NCBI GenBank assembly: GCA_916700875.1 | Contig: CAKAKS010000004.1 | Location: 19,392,630 to 19,456,629 of the forward strand | From: Sebastes aleutianus | Taxonomy: Eukaryota > Chordata > Actinopteri > Perciformes > Sebastidae | Reading direction: 5' to 3' | DNA: 64,000 nt | Shown here: piece by piece, positions 36,593 to 48,200 of the stretch | How the letters are laid out: every line of letters starts with the position of its first letter | How positions within the stretch are numbered: position 1 is the first letter of the stretch | Notes under the pieces: model-generated | What the model saw: the letters and a program-made list of their open reading frames with translations, nothing else | Databases searched by the model: none | Told to the model about the DNA's origin: nothing | Made by a program: the position numbers and the translations under genes

Positions 36593-36788
36593 TTTTGCTT
36601 TTGTTTACCAGTAAATTCTGGTATGGCTGCTTTGTGAACAGTTTTTTATTTGGTAAAATGCTATTTTTGTGTTGTAACACAAAGTATTTATGTTTAAGTG
36701 ATTATTTCTTTGTTAATGTTAAATCCAAAAGAAGCTGTAAGCATTGGATGGAAACTTTTGGTTGAAATGTGAATTGTTGAGATAACAA

Positions 36789-36794
36789 AATAAA
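36789..36794 (+). terminator. Polyadenylation signal of the eEF1A-like gene
   Basis: AATAAA lies 197 bases after the TAA stop (36,590-36,592). A T-rich stretch follows, so cleavage near 36,810-36,820 is expected and the 3'UTR is about 220 nt. Confidence 0.75.
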
Positions 36795-36956
36795 CTTATT
36801 TTTATTTGAATAACTTTGTCTTGAATGTTCTTGAACTGTAGTTAATGTAGGATGTTAGAAATACTTTAAATGTCTTTTTGAAAGTTGGTTTAAACCACGT
36901 CAAGGTGTGGAAAAGAGAATTTGAAACTAGAGTTCAGCCTTCAGTTTGTCCTCCTT

Positions 36957-37035
36957 ACAGGAGTAGTTAGACATTTTGGGAAATACAATCATTCCTGTAG
37001 GGTAAATATGAAGCTACTGCAACCAACTAGCTTTG
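36957..37035. repeat. Fragment of a GGAATAGTTTGACATTTT-type MITE
   Basis: AGGAGTAGTTAGACATTTTG and GGGAAATAC followed by ATGAAGCTACTGCAACCAAC is one end of the family whose fuller copy is at 47,819-48,102. Confidence 0.45.
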
Positions 37036-37063
37036 TTTAAAGACTGAAAACAGCAGCATAAAA

Positions 37064-38063
37064 TTAACCCATAAGAACCTGGACCCATTTCTCCTTCAAG
37101 GAAAATTATGGGGGATATAATACAGACTAAATAGACCACATAGAACACATTTCTGAATTTTTTTTCAAAATACCACCCCCTAGTGTCGAAGACCTGTAAA
37201 GTTACATATATGTCACATTGGGCGTTTATGGTAAATTTATTCCTCATTTGAACATAAATCAGCCTGACAGTATTTTTGTGTTTGGTAACAAAAACTTGTC
37301 TTTTTATTTGCATTTCCACAAAATTATAACTTTACTTCTTAGGTTTAACAACAAAATCTTTTTTTCAGATTTGTTTTACAACACAAAAATCACTGTCATC
37401 TCCCTGGATGACTGCCAGTGCATCCTGAACACTGTATTGCTTCTTGTTATCCATACTACAGAAAAAATAAAATGGCATTGAAATATAACTGATATAGGGT
37501 AGAAAAATCTTGTCTGTTTATTTTATTTACTGATAGGCGGAAATTGTTTCCTTATACATTTTATTAATAATTTAATTAATATAACATGATTTTTTGTTAA
37601 CATTTGTTTTAATATGCCCTGAATTGAACAATATAAAATATATTAACTAAATATCATTGAATCAGCTAAATTAACTGAGCAGATCATAATAATTTTTCTT
37701 ATTGTGACATTAATGTCACATCAGGTTTTCTGTGACAATTTTCAGGTTAAAGGCCCGATGTGACATATATGTCTCAATGATATTCATCTGATTTGTTTTA
37801 TATCAATTTGTTCAAGAAATGTGATCACAACAGGTTAAATGTAATAAAGGACATGTTATTTAGGTATTACAATTCTTAAATGGCTTGATTCTTACCTTTA
37901 GCAACAAAAAATAAGCTTTTTCAATTTAGCTAGTTCTGTCACATGTGTTAACCTGGCACACAGACATCTTGGAAATGTTGCTATGGAAACACAAAATCAC
38001 ATGACCTGTCACATGACCCATCAGGATGTTCAGTATGTGTCACTTAGGGACTCCATGAGTTAA
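37064..38063. mobile_element. Possible piggyBac-type relic, TTAA to TTAA
   Basis: The segment starts TTAACCCATAAGAACC and ends so that its reverse begins TTAACTCATGGAGTCC, matching at 12 of 16, and both outermost tetramers are TTAA, the piggyBac target. Length is exactly 1,000 bp. Internal TGTCACAT/ATGTGACA motifs recur at about 37,209, 37,715 and 37,750. No transposase is readable. The end match is modest, so this is tentative. Confidence 0.4.
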
Positions 38064-39000
38064 AGTCAAGGATAAAGCTTTATAAGGAACTTTCCAGAAC
38101 GTTTAAAGGGCGTGTGACACCTATGTCACCGTGGGTTCTCTCCAGTACCTCAAACTTGTACAATCCACATCTGCTTGGTCTTGGTTACGTTGAACAGACA
38201 TGAATGGTATTGATCTTCTCCTCTAAGCTGACTCTCCTCCAGAATGGGAATGGCACATTTCCCAAATGTGTGCTTTACCTTTTTTATCTTGAGTCTAACG
38301 GTAACTTCAATAAGATGCTTAAAAATACACTTTTCCTAATGCCAGTTTTTGAATTCTTATTGGAAGCACAAACGGATCTTAAAACCACATAATATTGAGC
38401 CTCATGCAGGAAGTGATATACAAATTTCCTCTATTTTTATTCGTACACAATATGTTCTTATTTTGTTAGTACCCATTGGTTTCTGAGATTCACCAATGCT
38501 TGTTTTTGCTCTTAGGAATATTTTACAGGTGATCGAGAGCTCTCTTACCAAGATGAGAAACATCTTTTTTTCAGTCCACAAATTGCTTGTCCAATGCAAG
38601 GAAACAAGTTTTAAATTTGAGGATCATAAACACATGAATATATCTATTATTGGTCCCAATGAAGACTATAAAAACTGGATGATATTGTGTCTTCACTTTC
38701 TGACTGGCTTACATGCTGCTCTTAGATGCTTTCTGATTTTCCAGTAACGCCAGTACAGACGCTCTTGAAAATCACTTTAAGTTTCTGTACCTCAGTTTCA
38801 CTACTGAAGTTCTTCCTCTTACAGACATTTTTTGGTGGCATCTCTCCAATTCTGTGTTGGAATATTTTCACACAGCACCTGCCCTTATATACTGTAGTGT
38901 TTAGGGGACGTTACCTATGCTAATAATAAAATAATCGACCACACACCTCCAGTTTATGATCAAGTGGGACTCATCATTCAGAGCAGATTTGGATGGTTAA
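38064..39000. other. Intergenic between eEF1A-like gene and asap1 3' end
   Basis: Short open frames on both strands show no recognisable domain. GGGCGTGTGACACCTATGTC at about 38,108 echoes the TGTCACAT motifs of the preceding element. Nothing else is supported. Confidence 0.35.
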
Positions 39001-39004
39001 TAAC

Positions 39005-40447
39005 ATTTGGTGCATCTGGAGTTCTTTTATTTTTTCTCTTAACAGAAAATTAAGAGAAAATTGCTGCATGAGGTCTATAAATCAAAAGATCAGGCTCAGA
39101 GTTTAAGTACAGCACTTTTAATGATACAATGGGTTTGATGGGTTTGTTCCTTAACATGGAGGGAAAAACTGCAAGTCAGTGAGGACTGGGTGAAAATACA
39201 TCGGGCTCTCCAGCCTTTTACAAAGTCCACCGTGCTTCTAAAAGACATCTCTGGTTCACAGGCAAACCTGGAAATGTACTGGATCCAGTATAACATGGAA
39301 TGATATTACATGATTCAAACTTAAAAAAAAAATTTCAAGCTCATGAGGTTTTTTTTTTTTTTTTTTTTCTTTTTTAAACAAGACACTGAATTGTGAACAC
39401 AGGTTAAATGTGAAATTTCTAGCCTGTCAAGAAAATCAAGTTATTGCTAAGATGTCCTCTTGAGTTTCCCCGTACTTGTCATTAATAGTGGCTTTAACAA
39501 CAGGATACCGTTTTTTTTTTTGTGTAGTCCTGCTTAAATATAGTGGCTCTTCAAACCCCTGAGGTGAGCGTCTTTGAACGCAGCACTCCACTCAATTCCA
39601 GTCATTGTTACACCATGCACAGAGAAAGGTCAGAGGACTGTGGAGATGGCGTCGAGTTCACACACAGAGCTGCATACGTACAGTGAACAGTGTAACAAGG
39701 AGTAAATTAGTGACCTACAGTGAACCACAGGCTTTGATATTCCACCACACAGTAGCAGCAGGTTTCTATACTGTAAAACAACCAGAATACGTGTACACAC
39801 AAAGCAAGCAAGAACAAGGAGTACATTTAATGTTTTCATCTCGGGGAGGGGTGGGGGGGTGTCAGTGGGAGACTCCAGCCTCTGCAATCAACTATGGTGG
39901 TAAACAGAGACAAATATAGTGACAGGATCTATTTCACATTCCTTTTCTTATTTGTCCAGAAATATAAGCTGATAATTACTCGAGGGCCAGTAAAATCAAT
40001 ACAGATAAAATTCAAAGTCTACCGCCCTGACGCTTAATCCGACAGGCAGAGAGAGAGAGAGAGAGAGCAATGGTACATGTTTTGTACAATAAAACATGTA
40101 TATACACTCACACACAAATATATATATTTACATACATATATACACAGTAACAGCATAAACATAGACTTTAGGTAAGTGCTAGGGTTTTGAGAGTGGCTTC
40201 GTCACAGCCGTGCTATAGGGTTAAGATAATACTGGTAAAGGAAGAATACACACATTCTTTGTACAGCATGGATGAGGCATCCATGGCTAGATGAGCCTTC
40301 TTGAGTTTCTTCTTCTTCTTCTTCTTCATTGTTGTTGGTTGTTTTTTTTCTTCTTTAGGACACTTGTCGAGTGACAAGAGGTGTTATGATAGCTATTTAC
40401 AGGACCTCTCAGTTTAGGGAGAGGCGTAGTGCAAGTCTCTCCGACTG
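39005..40447 (-). other. asap1: asap1 3'UTR (probable extent)
   Basis: The stop codon of asap1 is at 40,450-40,448. On the minus strand the first AATAAA is at 39,031-39,026, and an ATTAAA lies at 39,122-39,117 just before a GT-rich stretch; either could end the transcript, giving a 3'UTR of about 1.3-1.4 kb. It includes a long A tract on the transcript strand (39,350-39,371) and a short (CTT)n/(AAG)n tract at about 40,309-40,327. Confidence 0.45.
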
Positions 40448-40588
40448 TCAGTCACTCAGGATGTGCACAAAAGACATGGGGAACACCCCTTTTCTCTCCG
40501 GAGCTCCTTCAATGTGCCCGATCTGGAAGTGGAAAAGAGAACATGATTATTATTATTTTAATGAATTTTCAATTTATTTTCCACTCAC

Positions 40589-40651
<63 letters not shown>

Positions 40652-40880
40652 TTTATGTTTGTTTAGCTGTTTCTCCTTGCTATTAATAATTTTTTTCCCT
40701 TTTTTTCTTCTCTTTTTATTTTATTTATTTATTTTTAGCAAACTAATTTAAGGATTCTTAAATCAGGAATGTCTGTTTAGGTAAAAACAAAAGTATTGTA
40801 AAGAGTATTTGTCAATGTATTGCAATTGAATTTATATATCAATATCAGTATCAGCCTAAAAAAAATACTATTATTACGAT

Positions 40881-40972
<92 letters not shown>

Positions 40973-41446
40973 TATTTGTCTCTTTGTTTGGCTGTTTCTC
41001 ATTGCCATAAATTAATTTTTACATATTTTTTTTATTTATTTTTTCCCCTCATAAAAATACTGCTTCCAGGTTCATATGATGATTATGTTACGGCATGTTC
41101 TTTGTTTAATTCATGGATATTGTACGGTGCAATGTTTTTGTATCTTGGAGAACAAAGCACATGTTTGGTTTAATTGAGTCAATACATAAAAAGTAAAAGA
41201 GAACATGTGAGAAAAACGGCACAAAGTGGCATTCAGTGTTTTTGTTCAAAGAGGAACAAGAAGAGCTAGAAATAACAAAAAAAAACGTGAAAGAACAGAG
41301 TGTAGTATTGAAGCTGGACTCACCCACCACTCCTGGTCCTCCTCTCCTGTAACTATAATCACCTCTCCTTCAACAAAAGTCAGTTCGTCGTCGTTGTCAG
41401 CCTGGCAGTCGTAGATCGTCTTCACTCGACGGGCTTTGCTCTTCCC
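40448..41446 (-). CDS. asap1: asap1 exons for the C-terminal SH3 domain
   Basis: Exons 41446-41324 and 40522-40448. The protein reads RRVKTIYDCQADNDDELTF, then EGEVIIVTGEEDQEWW, IGHIEGAPERKGVFPMSFVH and ILSD-stop. The ALYDY-like motif, the acidic RT loop, the EWW tryptophans and the FP-x-SFV ending are all present, so it is a complete SH3. In the family this domain binds FAK, Pyk2 and APC. Confidence 0.97.
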
Positions 41447-43566
41447 CTGGACGTAAAAATAACAAAACTGTTATTATCAGAGTTAACAAAACCTTCTCTC
41501 AGTTAACTGTCATTTAGTTTACTAACCAAAGGTGACCAGAAATATTTAAAGGTTCAGTGTGCAGGATTTGGCGGCATCTAGTGGTGTGGTTGCAGATTGC
41601 AACCAACTGAGTACCCCTCCGCTCACTCCTCCCTTTCCCAGACTGTGGTAATGTGAGCCATTGCGTGCAAAATCCTACACACTGGACCGTTAAAAAGGAG
41701 TAATAAAGAAGTAGTAGCTCGGTAGCCAAGAAGAAAAAGAAGCATGTTCATACCGTATTGATTTTCCTCGGGAGGGGCACTGGTGTCTCTGCAGTCCCTG
41801 TCGGGGTCCCGTTGGTGTCTTCAGCAGCTTGTTGGGTGGGGGTCCCTATATTTACTTGCTGATTGGGTGACGGTGAGTCTTGAGACTGCGGTTGCGGCTG
41901 CGGTTGAGGCTGAGGTTGAGGCGGAGGCGGCGGTTGCGTTTGAGGCCTTTGCACCGTCTCACTGGGAGGCGGCCTGGGAGCGGACTCGACGGTTCCAGGT
42001 TTAGGGGGGATGTCAGCGAGATGAGGCTTGGGAGGCAGGTCTTTGAGCTGGGGTTTGGGCGGGAGGTCTCCCAGCTGAGGTTTAGGAGGGAGGTCGGAGA
42101 GCTGCGGCTTCGGGGGAAGTTCTCCAGGTTTAGGAGGAAGATCAGACGGCTGCGGTTTGGGGGGCAGGTCTCCCAGCTGAGGCCGGTCCGCCAGAGGAGC
42201 CTTCTGCGGGGTTTCGATCGCCGGCGGGGACTTCTGGAAGACCTCTGGAGGAAGGCTGGGCTTATCCATAGACGGGTGGTGTATGGTATCAATCTTCCGC
42301 AATGCCACTAGAGAGAGACGCAGACAGTTTAGTACTTCATTCAACAGCTCGCATCAAAATGAAAACTGGATAAAGACGGTACCTTTCTGAGGTAGTTTGG
42401 GAAGAACCCTTGGACCAAGTGTAGACTTTGTGTTGCTTGAAGTAGTGCTGGGAAAAGAAAAAAACAAGAGTGTGCCTCATCAGCTGGAATACATTTTATC
42501 ATAGCGAGTGATGCAATACATTTCAGGCCTATAATTTCATTGTGATTTTCTGTTTTATTTTGGTACCTTTGCGGCTGAGGAATCCCTTCAAACTTGTTAG
42601 AAATAGGAGACATCTTGCTGACAGGAGGAGGGGTGGAGTCGCTTCCTACAACATCGACATTGACGACGACACAGATTACTCAACACCGTAACAGAGCGCT
42701 AACCCAGAAGATTAATTGAATATAAATGTGGAAATAAATTAACATGCTGTGATGATTAAAATAAATAATGAGGGAGGCGTCATCTGGCTGAGCTTTCCAT
42801 GAGCCCGTGTTATTTGGAGGTTGTGCAATAAAGTGTCATCGTTTAATTTAAAGTGGTTGGGTGTTTACTGTACGGGTGACACAGAATGCACAAAACACCA
42901 CAGAGGACAAATGATAAAAGTGGAATAACAGTAAAAAATACCCCCATTATACACATAAAGGACACAAGATTGCAGGTAAGATGACTGAGGTGTGTTTGTC
43001 TTCTTTTGTCTCCAAAGTGGTGGCTACAAGATCAATTTTATTTTCACTGTACATCAACCAGAGTTAAACTAATTGATGCTTTAAAGAGTCAAACTCGTGG
43101 ATATCTCTTTGTGCAGTTTGAAAGTATGATTATTGGGTAAATAGTTGAGTTGGTGTGAATGCTCGCAAGTCGTAAACAGGGGAATCTTTCCCATTTAAAC
43201 CATCCATCACATATGAATTGGGCGTAGCATCAAGCCGAGGGTTTAATACCTTAAGCATGAAAAAATATATATCTTTACAGGCACATAAAAATCCTGGAAA
43301 ATGTAGCTGTAATTTTTATGAAATAGTCATTGGCATTAATTCACTATGGCTTTGTGTTTTAGAAACATGTTAATAAAGAAATAGCATGTGGAGTGGAAGT
43401 CTGTTTGAAGTAGTAGTAGTGAAAATATGTTTTGAAGATATATAACTGATCAGGTGTAGTTTAGTTAAATCAGCCATCAGTCTTTGGAGAATGTTAATTA
43501 TGTTTCTACATCTGAGAGGATAATATTTATATAATAATAATATATTTATATAATAATTATAATAAT

Positions 43567-43610
<44 letters not shown>

Positions 43611-45194
43611 TATATTTTGATAATCAATTAATTGTTGAAGTAATTTATGAATAAAAAATCCCCAAAAAATGTATAGTTCCAGTTTTTGTGTGAGGATTTG
43701 CTGCTTTTATTTTATTTTATGTGATAGTAAACTGAATTATTTGCTAAATTGTCACCTTGGACTTTAGAATAAATGTGAAAAATTAGATTTTTCTTTAAAA
43801 CCGAATATTAATCGAATTGATTAAAAAAAAACAGATTAGTCCATAATTAAAATAACTGTTGGTTGGAGCCCTACACGTGTCCATGTAATGAGTCAGACTA
43901 TCATTCAACATACCTTTAAACTGCACAAAGAGACATAAAAAAAGCTTCCACTAGTCTGTACGACTCTAAATTAAAAACCCTCAAACTCTTAAGAAATCTC
44001 TAAACATTTAATTCATTCTTAGTCTTGGGAACATTTGATAAAATAGTTTTAACTCAAGGTCCTCTTACAAGCTGCACATGTTTATAACTTTTATAATAAC
44101 CCTGCAATTTTGGCCGATGATACTATCCAAGCTTTAGACTGGAGCCTGAGTGAAACCAGCCCTTTACTGTTTAGACGTGTGCTTTGCGTCTCACCCCCAG
44201 TCAAGCCCCCTTTACTGTGTGGACTGTGAGAGAGCGGGCTGGGTGGGTCAGACAGGGTGCGTTTGTGTCCAGGAGGTGGGGGCGGAGGTCTCTTCTTGGA
44301 CAGGGTGGAGCTGCCTCCTGGTGTGAGTGTAGAGGGAGGGCCAGATGGGGGAGGAGCTGGAGGAGCGATACATAAAACACATGAGGTGATGAAGTCACTC
44401 GGTTAACCCCCAAAACCCAGAGAACGTAGAGGAGAGGATGATGAAGCACGGAGAGGAGAGGAGGAGGAGGAGGAGCAGGTAAAACAACATCAAATATAGA
44501 ACAGAAACGCCTGGACGGGAGTGCAAAATCATGAAAAGGGGACACTATGATCCGGGGTGCGGGCACATTTGGTGTTTATTTGTTTACGAATACACCTGTT
44601 TGTGTCTAATGGGACTCACTGGTCACTATTATAGAGAAAAGTAGGGTGAAAGCAGCTAATAGAGAGCTCAGCCAGAGAGGAATCAGCTGTGGTTAAGAGT
44701 TTACAGCTCAAGGATGGTGGGACGTGATTCCAGCAAGATAAAAAAAAAAAATCATGTAGGCAAGAAATAATTAAGTGGAGACTGAGCTTGCCTACATGGT
44801 CCCATTGTTCACTTAAATAAACACCACCACCCTGTGAATGTGAGCTGTAAAAGGAGGAAACAACTGAGGGATAAGTATATATGGTGGGGGGGGAGAACAT
44901 AAAACCAGGATATTCACTGATGTATGGTCGAGTGCCAGCCAGAGTGGCGTAGTGCGAATGAGAGCCAAGGAATGCCAAGTGTGGAGCTGAAAGAATAGAG
45001 AAACAAAACAAGAGAAAGAAAAGAGAGCGAGATGAGGAGTGTGGGAGAGAATCTACAGTATGTCAGTCTTTAAAAAAGAGCTGCTCCCACACACTGTAAA
45101 ATAACAAGATGAAATCTTATCAGTGGCAAGCAAAGGAACAAAAAAGAGGAGAAATGGCGCGAAGCTGGCCCCGGGGGCGAGCTCTCCAGCACCC

Positions 45195-45250
<56 letters not shown>

Positions 45251-48200
45251 GCATCTGAAGAGTTAGCATGTTATTCTATATGTATGTACGTCATTTAGCC
45301 TCTTACTCAGGCTTCTCATCTTATTTTTGCAGAAATCAAACTTAAAAACTCCACTTGTTTCCAGTGCTATTTCAAATCATTTAAGGTTTGAACACTATTA
45401 GTACAGTGGAATCTGCTTATAGTGATCACGGTTACAGTGATCAACTGCTTATAGCGATCAAAAAGCACGGGATAGAATATTTTCTATGCAACTGCAGTTT
45501 AAAAAATTGTCTTAGAGTACGGCTGGGCGATACGGAGAATATCAAATATCACAATATTTCTTTACCAAATACCTCGATATCCGACGATCTTGTAGGGTTG
45601 ACCATTGGTGCTTTTACAAAATATTTACACAATGAGATTTTTGATAAATGATAATTAGCAATGTGGATATAATGACTAAGTGAGTAAAGGCAAATAATAG
45701 AACAGCTGGAACAGTCTGGTAAGTTCAGAAAATGACATCACGTTACTGTAATGCAGCCTTTAAAACCAGGAAAAGACAACACTTGTGCCATATTACAATA
45801 TTACGATCTCAGATATATTGATATATTGCCCAGCCCTAGCTTATAGTAATCAAGTAGTCCGCTTTAAGTCTTCATTTTGTGTCTTTTCATACATGACAAC
45901 ATATGGAAACACATTTTAAAACTACAGTAATTCTATTTTAATTTTTTTTACTTTACTCCCATGATGCTTCGAAACATGAAACTTGGTGTTCCTCAGGCTA
46001 CCTTGTGTAATCTACTCAAACAACAAGAAACAGTCATGGCTGCTATGATGGAGACAGAAAACGAATGTGCACGGGGAAACGCACTTGTGACTGAAGCCGC
46101 CTTCGAAACAGCTGAAGCTGCGTTTGAAACAGCTGTACTGTATTTTGAAACTATCAACAAAATTCAGTATAATGTAATAGCAAAGCTGTCTGTTTCATTA
46201 CTTTATATTAATTTAATAAATATAAAAATGTCAATTAGATGGTAATCTGCATGAGAAATAAATTTGGTTCTAAGAATCATCCGCTTATAGTGATCAATTT
46301 GACCCGGACAAACCTGATCACTAAAAGAGGTTTCCACTAGAGACCCTTTTCAAGTTCCAGGGAACAAAAGTGCTCCAGGAACTAGAGGTGATGGTTTCTT
46401 TATTTTCATGTCAACGTGGATCGTCAAATGATGAGAGTACTGAGACATGCACCTTAAGCCTCAGTCTTTTACTGTTTTATCAAGTATGTATCTATCGTGT
46501 GCATATTTAAGACCATTTCACAGGGTTCTCATTTTAAAACGAGTCAGCTAAAAACACTGAACAGCTGCAGACGTGTTAATTAGTTAGCTACAAGCTGATC
46601 AAATCTGCCAGCGACAGTTAACATTTCAGCCAAACAATTAACGGTTGCCAGCTAGAAACGAGAGCCAACTTTTGTTCTTGTCTGTGTGAGAGCAAAGACC
46701 GATTGTTCAAAAAAACACCATAGCAAATGGTCAATTGAAACAAGTGGAAACAGGTGAGATTTCACACCTCTTGTTTTAAGAAAAATAAGATTTAAATGCT
46801 CAACAATGGATTCAAATGACTTGTTGGGATGGATGTTTTTTGCAGTGTAAGCAATGTCTTCAACCTAAAGCTGTGACGGTTGGTGTTTGAAACCCCTCCA
46901 CAGAGGGAGGAGTGTTATCTTTAATTCTAATACTGCAGAGACAGCACGCCCACAGTGTACCGGGTGTATAATGTGTCGGAGAAAATGATGAAGTGTGCAT
47001 CCAGCTTCCCTTTCACAGGCCTGACTAACCATCGGCTCTCTGCCCTCTCCTGCGGCCATGTTTTCTTGAAGGTTTACTGTGTAAGCAATCTTAATGACAC
47101 CTGCATCCCGCCCTCTGATTTGTGTGTTGACAAATTGCATTCCACTGCAGGGAGTGTGAATAAAAATGTGTTTATAAGAGTGTGTGTGTGTGTGGACTGA
47201 CTGAAAGAAGAGACTTTCCAGAAAAGTGATTACGAAGCATTCCTCTGCTCCTAATCCTGTCCTGGATATAATCAAACATTAACAGACATTATAAAGTTTC
47301 AAACACTATCTTCCCTCTACAGTAATCAGACACAGTAAAGCATACAGACGACCTTTAAACCATTTGCATTACAGGCTGACATTTGCAAGAAGAGATATTA
47401 GAAGATGCTCTCCTGAATTTACTGACTGTCATGGTTATAAGCTGACTGATAAAACCGCGGATGTTGTCCGAATATGGTTCAGAAGCTCTTGGAGCAGGCA
47501 GATCTGACCTTTGCCCTGGTTCCTCGGTGGCAGCGGCGGCCCGTCGGCCACGGGGGAGGAGGTGAGGTCGGTGGAGGCGCTGTACATCTGGTTGGTGAAG
47601 GCGCTGTAGGACAGACGCTGCTGCTTGTCCCTCTGGCTGATGAAGCCCGGCAGGGAGAGCTTGTCGTGGGGGGAGAGGCTGGAGGAGTGGCAGAAGCTCT
47701 GAGGCCTCGGAGAGCGGTCCTTCTTGATGGGACTGGGCTGCAGAGGGACACGAGACAGATGAGACATCAGTCTAGGAATCAGTCGCTCTCTGACATCATA
47801 ACCTGGCATGAAGATGCTTCAAAGGAATAGTTTGACTTAGTCAAGTTAAATGAAGAAGGTGAGAAGATCAATGCCATTTCCATAGCGTCTCTGCCGGGTT
47901 TTACAGTTTTTGTATTGTGAGCTTTAAAGGTCCTGGTATGTAGATGTTGTTAGGACAGAGCCTGGCTAGTTGTTTCGCACCTCCTTATGCTAAGCTAAGC
48001 TAACCGGCTGCTGGCTGCAGCTTCATATGAGAGCACTATCAATCTTCTCATCTAACCCTCTGCAAGAAAAATATTCATAAAATGTCAAACTATTCCTTTA
48101 AACTGTTGAAAATCCATCTGCTCAATGTTGACAATGTGAAAGGAAAATCCACCTTTGAAAGCTCTCTCAATGTGTGTGATGTGCGGTGCTTATTCTTCAT

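Noticed and set aside
38204..38923. Several short frames between the eEF1A-like gene and asap1
   Set aside because: No family resemblance, no linking splice sites, and A/T-rich composition.
40448..41446. Assignment to asap2 or asap3
   Set aside because: The SH3 sequence and D/E-LPPKP repeats are those of ASAP1; ASAP3 lacks SH3 and ASAP2 differs in the ALYDC-like motif.
41880..42311. 143-codon arginine/leucine-rich frame on the plus strand
   Set aside because: It is the antisense shadow of the proline-rich asap1 exon, whose frame is confirmed by homology and splice phases.
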